From NCBI RefSeq assembly GCF_019237615.1, contig NZ_JAFAGT010000045.1, positions 1-64,000 on the forward strand: a stretch of DNA of 64,000 nucleotides, in the 5' to 3' direction. Source of the stretch: Roseateles sp. (GTDB lineage: Bacteria > Pseudomonadota > Gammaproteobacteria > Burkholderiales > Burkholderiaceae_C). The notes below the pieces were generated by a model, which did no database searches, was not told the origin of the DNA, and saw nothing but the letters and a program-made list of their open reading frames with translations. Each line of letters starts with the position of its first letter. Positions within the stretch are counted from its first letter, which is position 1. Of the stretch, positions 18,108-27,167 are shown in pieces. The translations under genes were made by a program, and so were the position numbers.

Positions 18108-19376
18108 TCAGCCCGCCTCGCCGGCCAGGTAGTCGACGGCCAGGTTGGCCAGCGCCCTCACGCCCACCTCCAGCCCGCGTTCGTCGACGATGAAGCGCGG
18201 CGAATGGTTGGAATAGGCCTGGCTGGGCTCGATCTCCGGCGGCGTCACGCCGACGAAGAAGAACAGCCCCGGGATCAGGCGCTGGAAGAAGGAGAAGTCC
18301 TCCGCGCCGGTCGCCTTGGGTACCACCTCTATGCCCATGGGGCGCGGGCCGCTGCTGGCGACGCGCGTCAGCGTGGGCAGCATCCGCTCGGTCAGCACGG
18401 GGTCGTTGCGCGTGACCGGGTAGTTTTTCGTGATGCAGACCTTGCAGGTCGCGCGTGAGGCCGCGGCGATGCCCTCGGCCAGCTGCGTCACGCGCGCGTG
18501 GATGGCGTCGCGCATGCCCTCGTCGAAACTGCGTATCGTGCCGCGCATCTCCACCGCATCCGGGATGATGTTCTCGCGCACGCCCCCCTTGATGGCGCCT
18601 ATGGTCACGACGGCCGGCTCGCGGTTCAGGTCCAGCGTGCGGCTGACGACGGTCTGCAGGCCCAGCACGATTTGAGCCGAGGTGACGATGGGGTCGATGC
18701 CCAGCCATGGCGCCGCGCCATGGGTCTGCCTGCCCTGCACGGTGATGCGCAGCTTGTCCGAACTTGCCATCGTCGGCCCCGGCCGGTAGCCGATGACGCC
18801 AGCCGACTGGCGCGACGTGACGTGCAGGCCGAAGATGGCGCCGGGCGTGGGGTGCTCCAGCACGCCCTCCTTGATCATCAGCGCCGCGCCGCCCTCCTCG
18901 CCCTCGGGCGGCATCTCCTCGGCGGGCTGGAAGATGAACTTCACCGTGCCGGGGATGTCGGCGCGCAGGCTGGCCAGGATGCTGGCCACGCCCATCAGGA
19001 TGGCGACATGGCAGTCATGCCCGCAGGCGTGCATGACGCCCACCTCCTCGCCGTTCCAGACAGCGCGGGCCCTGGACGCGAAGGGCAGTTCGACCTCCTC
19101 GGTGACGGGCAGGCCGTCCATGTCGGCGCGCAGCGCCACCACGCCACCGGGCCTGCCGCCTTTCAACAGGCCGACGACGCCGGTGTGTGCCACGCCCGTC
19201 CTGACCTCGTCCAGGCCCAGGCCATGCAGATGCTCGGTGACGACGGCGGCGGTGCGGAACTCGCGGTTGCCCAGCTCGGGGTGCTGGTGCAGGTCGCGCC
19301 GCCAGGCGATGACCTGGGGCTCCAGCGCCGCCGCCAGCGCGGCGATGCGTTCGCTCAAGGGGGGCTGCGGGCTCAT
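18108..19376 (-). CDS. M20D-family amidohydrolase
   Basis: A 422-residue metal-dependent hydrolase of the IAA-amino-acid hydrolase/HipO/AbgB type. Metal ligands are visible in ACGHDCH (about 116-122), the EE pair in QPAEEMPPEGEEGG (about 152) and a His in GLHVTS. The C-terminal part keeps GAEDFSFF. The family cleaves N-acyl or amide bonds of amino acid conjugates (hippurate, N-acetyl amino acids); the substrate here is not predictable. It has no flagellar role and sits between flgH and flgI on the opposite strand. The ATG at 19376 gives the family-normal N-terminus. Confidence 0.9.
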   Translation of the reverse strand: MSPQPPLSERIAALAAALEPQVIAWRRDLHQHPELGNREFRTAAVVTEHLHGLGLDEVRTGVAHTGVVGLLKGGRPGGVVALRADMDGLPVTEEVELPFASRARAVWNGEEVGVMHACGHDCHVAILMGVASILASLRADIPGTVKFIFQPAEEMPPEGEEGGAALMIKEGVLEHPTPGAIFGLHVTSRQSAGVIGYRPGPTMASSDKLRITVQGRQTHGAAPWLGIDPIVTSAQIVLGLQTVVSRTLDLNREPAVVTIGAIKGGVRENIIPDAVEMRGTIRSFDEGMRDAIHARVTQLAEGIAAASRATCKVCITKNYPVTRNDPVLTERMLPTLTRVASSGPRPMGIEVVPKATGAEDFSFFQRLIPGLFFFVGVTPPEIEPSQAYSNHSPRFIVDERGLEVGVRALANLAVDYLAGEAG

Positions 19377-19420
19377 GCGGCCATGGTAGGCCGAGGCGGC
19401 GCCCCCGTGGGCACGGCGTC

Positions 19421-20341
19421 TCAGCGACCCAACAGCCGTCGTAACCGACGTTTCAAGTCCAGCCACTGCTTGCCGCGCGACCGGTCGATGCGCTTCACGT
19501 CGATCAGCGTGAAGCCGCCGCAGCCGGTCAGCGTGTGCAGGCCGGCGGTGTGGCTGTCGCTGGCCAGGTCGCCGGTCAGGCGCTCGGCGCCCGCCTCGAT
19601 GACCACACGCTCGGTCGTCAGCACCGGGAAGCGCAGCAGCCGCGTCGCGCTGCCGTAGCCGCGGCTGCTGTCCTGCACCGGCAGCGTCAGCATGCCGTCG
19701 CGGCCGACGAAGGGACGGCCCGCCGGGCGCGCGCCGTCGCGGCTGACGCGCACCGGGTTGCCGGCCAGCGGTGTCCACGGCCCCGTCAGCGCCGGCGCAT
19801 GGGCGACATGCAGCTCGCGCTGGTCGCGCGCCCCGGGGCCCACCAGTGTGTAGAACATCCACCAGCGGCCCTGGTGCTCGATCAGCGACGCATCCGCGCC
19901 GGGCACGCCCGCGATCAGCGCGCACTCGCGCTCCCAGCGGTCCAGCGTGCCGTCGGCGGCGCGGTAGAGCGCGATCTCGCCGGCCTGGTGGCTCTCCGGC
20001 ACCATCCAGGTCTCGCCCCGGTGCTCGAAGACCTGGGGGTAGGACAGGTGAAAGGGCTGCTCAAGCACCGTCGCCTGGCCGCGCCAGCGCAGGTCGGCCA
20101 GGCCGAACTCGTGGCGCTCGATGTGGGCGCGCTTGACGCGGTAGTCGAAGGCCTCGACGAAGACATGCAGCGCGTCGCCGCGCACGAGGCCGAAAGGGTC
20201 GGCGAGGTAGCGCCAGCGCCCCGCGTCGGGCAGCCAGGTGATGCGCCCGCGGGCTGCGCGCAGGCCGTCGGCGTCCACGTCTTGCAGCGCGACGGGAACG
20301 ATACCGACCTGCCAGAAGTCGGTGCGCGGCGCCTTGAGCAT
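19421..20341 (-). CDS. GINT1-like / GH43-like beta-propeller protein
   Basis: A 306-residue protein without signal peptide. Repeated blade-like motifs with Asp/Glu and Trp (LADPFGLVRGDALHVFVEAF, YPQVFEHRGETWMVPESH, DASLIEHQGRWWMFYT, GRPFVGRDGMLTLPVQDSS) match the five-bladed propeller found at the N-terminus of glucosamine inositolphosphorylceramide transferase-like and formyltransferase-linked sugar proteins. In bacteria such domains occur in polysaccharide clusters; activity is not established. It overlaps the upstream glycosyltransferase by one base, so the two are probably co-translated and act on the same glycan. Confidence 0.65.
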   Translation of the reverse strand: MLKAPRTDFWQVGIVPVALQDVDADGLRAARGRITWLPDAGRWRYLADPFGLVRGDALHVFVEAFDYRVKRAHIERHEFGLADLRWRGQATVLEQPFHLSYPQVFEHRGETWMVPESHQAGEIALYRAADGTLDRWERECALIAGVPGADASLIEHQGRWWMFYTLVGPGARDQRELHVAHAPALTGPWTPLAGNPVRVSRDGARPAGRPFVGRDGMLTLPVQDSSRGYGSATRLLRFPVLTTERVVIEAGAERLTGDLASDSHTAGLHTLTGCGGFTLIDVKRIDRSRGKQWLDLKRRLRRLLGR

Positions 20342-21432
20342 CAGGCGCGCCAGGCGGCGTAGGCCTCTTCCTCGTCCATGAAGGGCTTGGCCCGGGTGGC
20401 CTGATGCAGCATCACGTCACGGTAAAAGCCCAGCGTGCGGGCCACGGCGTTGGCGCGGTCGTAGGCCGCGGTGGCATAGGACACGGCGCGCTGCTGCGGC
20501 GCCAGCGGGCGCAGCCGCGCCAGCTCCTCGGCCATGGCCTGGCCAAGCAGGTCGGCATCACCGACCTTCACGAGGCGGGCCGGCTGGCCGGCCAGCATCT
20601 CCAGCGGCCCCTGCGTGGCCGTGGACAGCACCGGGCGCCCGGCGCGCATCGCCTCCAGGATGGCCAGCGGGAAGGCCTCCTCGCGGGACGGCGAGATGAA
20701 GAGGTCGAAGGCCTTCAGGGCCTGGTCGACGTCGCTGCGGAAGCCCAGCAGGCGGATGCGCGGGTCCGCGCCGGCCATGTCCTTGAGCAGGGCCTCGTCC
20801 GGGCCCTCGCCGAGGATCGCCAGCACGGCGTCCGCCGGCGCGTGGGCCTTGAAGGCGGCGATCAGCAGGTCCATGCCCTTGCTGACATGCAGGCGGCCAA
20901 CGCTGCCGACCAGCAGCTGCTCGGGCGCCAGGCCCAGTTCGGCGCGCAGGTCGGTCTGGCGCGCGGCCGCCGCGGCGTCGCGCTCCGGCGCCCAGTTGTA
21001 GATGACGCTGGCGAGCGCCGGGCCGTCGGGCAGGTTGTCGTGCTGGGCGCGGTTCACGCAGACGAGGCCGTCCAGCCGCCCATGATGGTGGGCCTTGTAG
21101 CCGACATGCAACGTGCCGATGCGCGCGGACCGGCGGACATGGGCGACCGCCTTGCAGGCCGGGCCCAGGTGGCCGTGGCAGACGTCCGCCCGCAGGCGGC
21201 GCGCCAGCGCGGCGACGCGCCAGCCGCGCATCAGCGGCAGGGCCAAGCCATGGAAGCGCACGCCCGGCGCCAGCGCGGTGGCGACGGCCGAGTCGGCGAC
21301 GCCGATGACGTGGACACGGTGACCCAGGGCCGCCTGGGCGTTGGCGAGGTCGATGCAATGCCGCTCTCCTCCCGCGATGCGGGAGGAAAACACGACATGA
21401 ACCAGGGTCAACGGCTCGAAAGGCAAAGACAT
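20341..21432 (-). CDS. GT4-type glycosyltransferase
   Basis: A 363-residue GT-B-fold glycosyltransferase. The N-terminal lobe has the Gly-rich start (VHVVFSSRIAGGERHCIDLA), and the C-terminal lobe has SVGRLHVSKGMDLLIAAF and the EX7E motif with SPSREEAFPLAILEAMRAG (about 265-283) that binds the nucleotide sugar. Donor and acceptor are unknown. It is the first gene of a two-gene minus unit with the propeller protein. Its position inside the flg cluster makes a role in flagellar or surface glycan modification possible, but this is inference. Confidence 0.85.
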   Translation of the reverse strand: MSLPFEPLTLVHVVFSSRIAGGERHCIDLANAQAALGHRVHVIGVADSAVATALAPGVRFHGLALPLMRGWRVAALARRLRADVCHGHLGPACKAVAHVRRSARIGTLHVGYKAHHHGRLDGLVCVNRAQHDNLPDGPALASVIYNWAPERDAAAAARQTDLRAELGLAPEQLLVGSVGRLHVSKGMDLLIAAFKAHAPADAVLAILGEGPDEALLKDMAGADPRIRLLGFRSDVDQALKAFDLFISPSREEAFPLAILEAMRAGRPVLSTATQGPLEMLAGQPARLVKVGDADLLGQAMAEELARLRPLAPQQRAVSYATAAYDRANAVARTLGFYRDVMLHQATRAKPFMDEEEAYAAWRA

Positions 21433-21834
21433 GGCAGGTCCTAGGGACGATGGCAGCTCGGACGGGTCAGTAAAACTTTACCGAACTACACAGTCAGAAA
21501 CCTGTCACCAAGTTTCCTTCCGCATCGCCATCGGGGCCGAATTTAGCCAAAGACACCCAAACCGCAGCAAACTCACACATAACATGAAGTTATTCCGCTG
21601 CATTCGACGCTCACGCGTCGCGGGCCGGCGGCCGGCTGAAGGCCGGCGATCAGGATTGACAGAATCGCATGGCCGGGCGGCGGAAGCTGAGTACAAGCTT
21701 GCGCTCCGCCGTCGCCGACACCCGACCGGGGGGGGCAAGCCAGCCCCGGCAAGACGCCACGGGTTTGGAAAAGCGGGGCAGTCCGCGTCCTTTTCCCCGG
21801 CTTCGCGGGCTCAAGCATCCGCAGAATCCGCCGA
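21433..21834. other. Divergent intergenic region before flgI
   Basis: This 402-bp gap must hold promoters for the minus-strand glycosyltransferase and probably for flgIJKL. Visible features: an AT-richer part (21465-21600) with the inverted repeat GTAAA-AC-TTTAC near 21470, a cluster of GCCGGC inverted repeats (about 21618-21650), and a run of eight G (21729-21736). I cannot assign a confident promoter. No gene longer than a few dozen codons is convincing. Confidence 0.5.
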
Positions 21835-22944
21835 GTGAAGTCCCTGCAAGTCCTCCTCCTCGCCCTGAGCCTCGTGCTGGCGCCCCTGGCGCCGCCGGCA
21901 CAGGCGGCCCGCATCAAGGAAGTCGCCTCGGTCGCCGGCGTGCGCTCCAACCCACTGACGGGCTACGGCCTGGTCGTCGGCCTGGACGGCACGGGCGACC
22001 AGACCACGCAGGCCCCCTTCACCGGCCAGAGCCTCACGGCCATGCTGCAGCAGTTCGGCGTGCTGCTGCCCCAGGGCGTGACGATGCAGCCTCGCAACAT
22101 CGCCGCCGTCATGGTGACGGCCTCGCTGCCGCCCTTCGCCCAGCCCGGCCAGCAGCTGGACATCAATGTCTCATCCATCGGCAACGCCAAGAGCCTGCGC
22201 GGCGGCACGCTGATCGCGACGCCGCTGCGCGGCGCGGACGGGCAGGTCTACGCCATCGCCCAGGGCAACCTGGTCGTCGGCGGCGCCGGCGCGTCGGCGG
22301 GCGGCTCCAAGGTGCAGATCAACCACCTGAGCGCCGGCCGCATCCCGGCGGGTGCCCTCGTCGAGCGCTCGGTGCCGACGCCCATCGCCCAGGGCGACAG
22401 CATCCAGCTGGACCTCAACAGCAGCGACTTCGCCACCGCCCGCGCCGTGGCCCGGGCCATCAACCAGGCCAAAGGCGCCGGCGTCGCCCAGGCGCTGGAC
22501 GGCCGCGTCGTTCGCGTGCGCGCCCCCGCCACGCCGGACGAGCGCGTCGCCTTCCTGGCCGACGTCGAGAACCTCGCAGTCGACATGGCCACGCCGGCCG
22601 CCCGCGTCGTCATCAACGCCCGCACCGGCTCCATCGTCATGAACCAGGCCGTCACGCTGACCTCCTGCGCCGTGGCCCATGGCAGCCTGTCGGTGACCAT
22701 CAGCTCCACCCCCGTCATCAGCCAGCCCAATGCGCTGTCCGGCGGCCAGACGACGGTGGCCGAGAAGGCCGACATCGCCATCCGCCAGGAGCCCGGCAGC
22801 CTCATCCAGCTGCCTGCCGGCGCGCGGCTGTCCGACGTCGTCAAGGCGCTGAACTCGCTCGGCGCCACGCCCCAGGACCTGCTCGCCATCTTGCAGGCCA
22901 TGAAGAGCGCGGGCGCCCTGAACGCCGAGCTCGAGGTGATTTGA
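21835..22944 (+). CDS. flgI: Flagellar P-ring protein FlgI
   Basis: FlgI forms the periplasmic P-ring around the rod. The 369-residue protein has a signal peptide (MKSLQVLLLALSLVLAPLAP, cleavage after AQA) and the conserved start of the mature part (ARIKEVASVAGVRSNPLTGY). The start is a GTG; it is required because the signal peptide begins there. It begins the flgIJKL block and overlaps flgJ by one base. Confidence 0.97.
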   Translation: MKSLQVLLLALSLVLAPLAPPAQAARIKEVASVAGVRSNPLTGYGLVVGLDGTGDQTTQAPFTGQSLTAMLQQFGVLLPQGVTMQPRNIAAVMVTASLPPFAQPGQQLDINVSSIGNAKSLRGGTLIATPLRGADGQVYAIAQGNLVVGGAGASAGGSKVQINHLSAGRIPAGALVERSVPTPIAQGDSIQLDLNSSDFATARAVARAINQAKGAGVAQALDGRVVRVRAPATPDERVAFLADVENLAVDMATPAARVVINARTGSIVMNQAVTLTSCAVAHGSLSVTISSTPVISQPNALSGGQTTVAEKADIAIRQEPGSLIQLPAGARLSDVVKALNSLGATPQDLLAILQAMKSAGALNAELEVI

Positions 22945-23813
22945 TGGCTGCGTCCTTCGAGTCCGTCTCCGGCCAGAGCCTGGGCAGCCTGGATGCGCTC
23001 AAGGCCCAGGCCTCGCGCGACCCCAAGGCCAGCATCCGCGAGACGGCCAAGCAGTTCGAGGCGCTCTTCATGCAGGAGGTCATGAAGAGCATGCGCGCGT
23101 CCACGCTGTCCAGCGGCATGCTGGACAACAGCGCCACCCAGCTGGGCACGGAAATGCTGGACACCCAGTTCGCCGGCAAGATGAGCGGCCTGCCGGGCGG
23201 CCTGTCCGACGCCATCCAGCGGCAGCTGCAGCGCCAGATGGGCGTGCAGGACCTGTCACCCGAGAACGTCAAGAAGGCCAGCCAGACGACGCTGGCCCAG
23301 GCGCTGCCGGCGCTGGCGACCAAGGGCATCCCCAGCCACGTGCAGAGCTTCATCCAGCAGCATGACGCCGCCGCCCGCTCGGCCTCGGCCGCCAGCGGCA
23401 TCCCGGCCAGCTTCATGGTGGCCCAGGCGGCCCACGAGAGCGGCTGGGGCAAGCGCGAGATCACCGGCGCCGACGGCACGAAGAGCTACAACGTCTTCGG
23501 CATCAAGGCCTCGCCGGGCTGGACGGGCAAGACCGTCGATGTGAAGACCACCGAAGTCATCAACGGCCAGGCCGTCAAGGTGACGGCCAAGTTCCGCGCT
23601 TACGCCAGCTATGACGAGGCTTTCAAGGACTATGCCAAGCTGATCAGCAGCAACGATCGCTACGCCAAGGTCGTGGCCCAGGCCCAGAACGGCAACGCCG
23701 CCGGATTCGCCCAGGGCCTGCAGCAGGCCGGCTACGCCACCGACCCGGCCTATGCCAGCAAGCTCGCCAAGGTCATCGACACCACGCAGCGCGTCCAGCG
23801 CAGCCTGGCATGA
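22944..23813 (+). CDS. flgJ: Flagellar rod-cap and muramidase FlgJ
   Basis: This is the two-domain FlgJ of beta- and gammaproteobacteria. The N-terminal rod-binding domain (about 25-90, with KQFEALFMQEVMKSMRAST) caps the rod. The C-terminal glucosaminidase domain (about 135-289) opens the peptidoglycan; its catalytic Glu lies in VAQAAHESGWGKREI. The 289-residue length is typical. It starts at the ATG overlapping the flgI stop codon (TGATG). Confidence 0.97.
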   Translation: MAASFESVSGQSLGSLDALKAQASRDPKASIRETAKQFEALFMQEVMKSMRASTLSSGMLDNSATQLGTEMLDTQFAGKMSGLPGGLSDAIQRQLQRQMGVQDLSPENVKKASQTTLAQALPALATKGIPSHVQSFIQQHDAAARSASAASGIPASFMVAQAAHESGWGKREITGADGTKSYNVFGIKASPGWTGKTVDVKTTEVINGQAVKVTAKFRAYASYDEAFKDYAKLISSNDRYAKVVAQAQNGNAAGFAQGLQQAGYATDPAYASKLAKVIDTTQRVQRSLA

Positions 23814-23827
23814 GGAAGGATTGAGCC

Positions 23828-25819
23828 ATGCCCAGCCTGCTCTCCCTCGGCGCGCGCGCCATGTTCGCCAACCAGGCGGCGCTGCAGACCGTGGGCAACA
23901 ATATCGCCAACGCGAACACCCCGGGCTATTCGCGCCAATCGGTGGTGCTCACGACGGCTCCGGGGCAGTACACCGGTGCGGGATTCTTCGGCCGCGGCGT
24001 GGACGTGCAGACCATCGAGCGCGCGCACGACCAGTTCCTTACGCGCCAGGCCGCCGCCACCAAGTCCGCCGCGGCGGGCGACGCCACCCGCTCCGACCTG
24101 CTGACGCGGCTGGGCAAGGTGCTGCCGCTGGGTGCCGACGGCCTGGGCTATGCCGCCAGCCAGTTCCTCAACGCCATGCAGGACGTGGCCAGCCGCCCCA
24201 GCGACCCCTCGGCCCGTCAGGTCGTGCTGGGCCGCGCCAGTGACCTGGCCGCGCGCTTTCGCGACGCCGGCGGCCAGATCGAGGCCATGCAGGCCGGCAT
24301 CGTCGGCGACCTGCGCAACGGCGTGCAGCGCGTCAACGACCTGGCCCAGCAGATCGCACGCATCAACGACCAGATCGCCTCCAACCGCGGCAGCGGCCAC
24401 GAACCCAATGACCTGCTGGACCAGCGCGAGCAACTGGTCTCCAAGCTCAGCGAATTCATCTCCGTCACCACCGTGCCGGCCGACGACGGCACCCTGGGCG
24501 TGTTCATCGGCGGGGGCCAGCGCCTGGTGCTGGGCAACTCCGCGTCAGCACTGCAGGTCACGCCCGACGCCTACGACCCCAACCGCGCCGTGCTGACCAT
24601 GAGCGACGGCCACCTGCAGCGCTCGCTGGACGAGTCCGTCCTGACCGGCGGCACGCTGGCGGCGATGCTGCGCGTGCAGAACCGCGACCTGGTGGATGCA
24701 CGCAACATGCTGGGCCAGCTCGCCGCCGCCATCGGCACGCGGGTCAACGACCAGAACGCGCTGGGGCTGGACCTCTCCACGCCGGCCCGCACGGGCGGCA
24801 ACATCTTCAGCGTTGCGGCGCCGCGCGTGCTGCCGTCCACGAACAACCCCAGCGCCGCCCTGCCGCAGGTGAGCATCACCGACGCGACCCAGTTGCAGGC
24901 CAGCAACTACCTGCTCAAGGTCACGGCCGGCGGCTACGAGATCACCCAGCTGCCCGACGGCAAGCCCATCCCCTTCGTCAACGGCGACACGGTGGACGGC
25001 GTCAAGATCAGCTTCCCCGCCAGCCCGGCGCCGCAGGTTGGCGACAGCTTCATCATCGAGCCCGTCGGCATGGCCGCCTCCGGCATGAACGTGGTGCTCG
25101 ACTCGCCCAACGGCATCGCCGCGGCGTCGCCGCTGACGGCCACCAGCAACGTCGCCAACACGGGCACGCTCAGCATCCAGAGCATCTACGCCGTCAACGG
25201 CAACTTCAGCGCGACGACGGCAGCCCAGCTGCCGCTGACCCTCACCTTCGGCACCGCCAACCCGGACGGCAGCGTCAACTACAGCCTCTCCAACGGCCAG
25301 ACCGGTGTCTGGCGTGCCGGTCAGCCCATAGGCAACGACGCACCTCCTGGCATCGACCTCGGCTTCCAGCTCAACACCAGCGGCGTGCCGCGCAGCGGCG
25401 ACAGCCTCACCATCGACCCCACCAAGTACACCGGCGCCAATAACGGCAACGCCAAGGCCTTCCTGGGCCTGCAGACCGAGGCCTTCGTCGGTCGCCAGCA
25501 GCAGCGCGACGCCAACGGCGTGTTGTTGCTGGACGCCAACGGCAACCCGGTGATGAAGCCCGGCGCCACCGTCACCGACGCCTACGCCGCCGACCTCAGC
25601 GACCTCGGCGCGCGCAGCCAGAGCGCCACCTACCTCAGCGGCGTCTCGGCCGGCGTGGCCAGCAGCGCCGAGCAGGCCCGCTCCAGCGTGGCCGGCGTCA
25701 ACCTGGACGAGGAGGCCGCCCGGCTCATGCAGTTCCAGCAGGGCTACCAGGCCGCCGCCCGCGTGCTGCAGACCGCGCAGTCGCTGTTCGACGAACTGCT
25801 GCGCCTGGCCCAGCACTGA
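23828..25819 (+). CDS. flgK: Hook-filament junction protein FlgK
   Basis: FlgK (HAP1) is the first junction protein between hook and filament and a FlgN client. The 663-residue protein has the N-terminal D0 signature (NIANANTPGYSRQSVVL) and the C-terminal helix (VNLDEEAARLMQFQQGYQAA). The long variable centre (about 300-560) is rich in Thr, Ser, Asn and Gly and makes it longer than E. coli FlgK. GGAAGG lies upstream of the ATG. Confidence 0.97.
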   Translation: MPSLLSLGARAMFANQAALQTVGNNIANANTPGYSRQSVVLTTAPGQYTGAGFFGRGVDVQTIERAHDQFLTRQAAATKSAAAGDATRSDLLTRLGKVLPLGADGLGYAASQFLNAMQDVASRPSDPSARQVVLGRASDLAARFRDAGGQIEAMQAGIVGDLRNGVQRVNDLAQQIARINDQIASNRGSGHEPNDLLDQREQLVSKLSEFISVTTVPADDGTLGVFIGGGQRLVLGNSASALQVTPDAYDPNRAVLTMSDGHLQRSLDESVLTGGTLAAMLRVQNRDLVDARNMLGQLAAAIGTRVNDQNALGLDLSTPARTGGNIFSVAAPRVLPSTNNPSAALPQVSITDATQLQASNYLLKVTAGGYEITQLPDGKPIPFVNGDTVDGVKISFPASPAPQVGDSFIIEPVGMAASGMNVVLDSPNGIAAASPLTATSNVANTGTLSIQSIYAVNGNFSATTAAQLPLTLTFGTANPDGSVNYSLSNGQTGVWRAGQPIGNDAPPGIDLGFQLNTSGVPRSGDSLTIDPTKYTGANNGNAKAFLGLQTEAFVGRQQQRDANGVLLLDANGNPVMKPGATVTDAYAADLSDLGARSQSATYLSGVSAGVASSAEQARSSVAGVNLDEEAARLMQFQQGYQAAARVLQTAQSLFDELLRLAQH

Positions 25820-25833
25820 TCGGAAGACCCGCC

Positions 25834-27048
25834 ATGAGAATCTCCACCGCCAACGTCTACGAGGCCTCCATCAGCAACCTGCAGCGCCGCCAGACCGCGC
25901 TGCAGCAGCAACAGCAGCAGCTCACGTCCGGCAAGCGGGTGCTCAGTGCCAGCGACGACCCCACCGGCGCGGCGCGTGCCGAACGCGCGCTCGCCGCCAT
26001 AGGCCGCGTGGATGCCAACCAGCGCTCGCTGGAGGCCAGCCGCAACAGCATGACGCTGGCCGAGTCGGCGCTGGGCGACGCCGGCGAGCTGCTGCAGCAG
26101 GCCCGCGAGACCATGCTCAACGCCGGCAACGCCAGCTATCCCGACACCGAGCGCGCATCCCTTGCGCAAAAGCTCAAGGGCCTGCGCGACCAGTTGCTCG
26201 CCATCGCCAACCGCACCGACGGCGCGGGCGGCTACGTCTTCGGTGGCCAGGGCTCGGCCCAGCCCCCCTTCCTCGACCGCAACGGCGGCGTCACCTTCAT
26301 CGGCGTGCCCGGCCAGATCCAGAGCGGCAACCTGGAGGACTTCCCGCTGACCATGGACGGCCGCGGCGCCTGGGAAAGCGCGCGCAGCGGCAACGGCTTC
26401 TTCGTCACCGACGCCGGCACCAACAGTCTCGTTCCCGGCCAGGCCGCCAAGGGCTGGATAGACAGCGGCTCCGTCTCCGACCCGTCCAAGCTGACGGGCC
26501 ACGCCTACAGCATCGCCATCGGCGGCACCGCACCATCGCAGACCTACACCATCACGCCCGCGCCCGCCGACGGCACGCCCGGCACCGGCACCTTCACGCC
26601 CGGCAAGGCGCTGGAGTTCGACGGCATGAGCATGACCATCTCCGGCGCGCCCGTGAACGGCGACAACTTCTCCGTCTCCCCGTCGACCGATTCGCTGAAG
26701 GTCTTCGACGTGCTGGACCGCGCCATCAGCGACCTGCTGACGCCCAACCGAGGCGCTGCCCAGATCACGCAGTCCAACAACAACGCCGTGCGCGACCTCG
26801 ACGCCGTCATGACCAGGCTGCAGAGCGCGCGCAGCCAGGCCGGCGAGGCGCTGAACAAGCTCGACGGCAGCGAAACCCGCATGTCCGGCCTCAAGCTCTA
26901 CTCCCAGCAGGAGCAGAGCGCCGCCACCGACCTGGACATGACCCAGGCCATCTCCGACTTCAGCAACCAGCAGACCGGCTACGACGCGGCGCTCAAGACC
27001 TACGCCATGGTCCAGCGCATGTCGCTGTTCCAGTACATCAACGGCTGA
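25834..27048 (+). CDS. flgL: Hook-filament junction protein FlgL
   Basis: FlgL (HAP3) joins FlgK to the flagellin filament. The 404-residue protein begins MRISTANVYEASISNLQRRQ and has the flagellin-like N-terminal coiled coil (LTSGKRVLSASDDPTGAARA) and C-terminal helix (NQQTGYDAALKTYAMVQRMS). It ends the flgIJKL block, 14 bp after flgK. Confidence 0.97.
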   Translation: MRISTANVYEASISNLQRRQTALQQQQQQLTSGKRVLSASDDPTGAARAERALAAIGRVDANQRSLEASRNSMTLAESALGDAGELLQQARETMLNAGNASYPDTERASLAQKLKGLRDQLLAIANRTDGAGGYVFGGQGSAQPPFLDRNGGVTFIGVPGQIQSGNLEDFPLTMDGRGAWESARSGNGFFVTDAGTNSLVPGQAAKGWIDSGSVSDPSKLTGHAYSIAIGGTAPSQTYTITPAPADGTPGTGTFTPGKALEFDGMSMTISGAPVNGDNFSVSPSTDSLKVFDVLDRAISDLLTPNRGAAQITQSNNNAVRDLDAVMTRLQSARSQAGEALNKLDGSETRMSGLKLYSQQEQSAATDLDMTQAISDFSNQQTGYDAALKTYAMVQRMSLFQYING

Positions 27049-27167
27049 GCCGGCGCTCCCGGCGGGGCGCGCAGCCGGCGCGCGTCTGCGTGAAGCTGTC
27101 ACGATTTGCCCGCGTTCGCGCCGGATGGTCGTGGCAGACTGCCGCATTCACCGCCGCCGCGCCGCCC

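Noticed and set aside
21433-21834. Searched for a small gene or RNA between the glycosyltransferase and flgI.
   Set aside because: Short open frames exist, but they have random-looking composition and no ribosome site; no RNA fold stands out beyond GC-rich inverted repeats.
21806-21838. A sigma-28-like TCAAGCAT-N11-GCCGAGTG just before flgI.
   Set aside because: The -10 overlaps the GTG start codon of flgI, so transcription would begin inside the signal peptide, which cannot be shortened. Coincidence is more likely.
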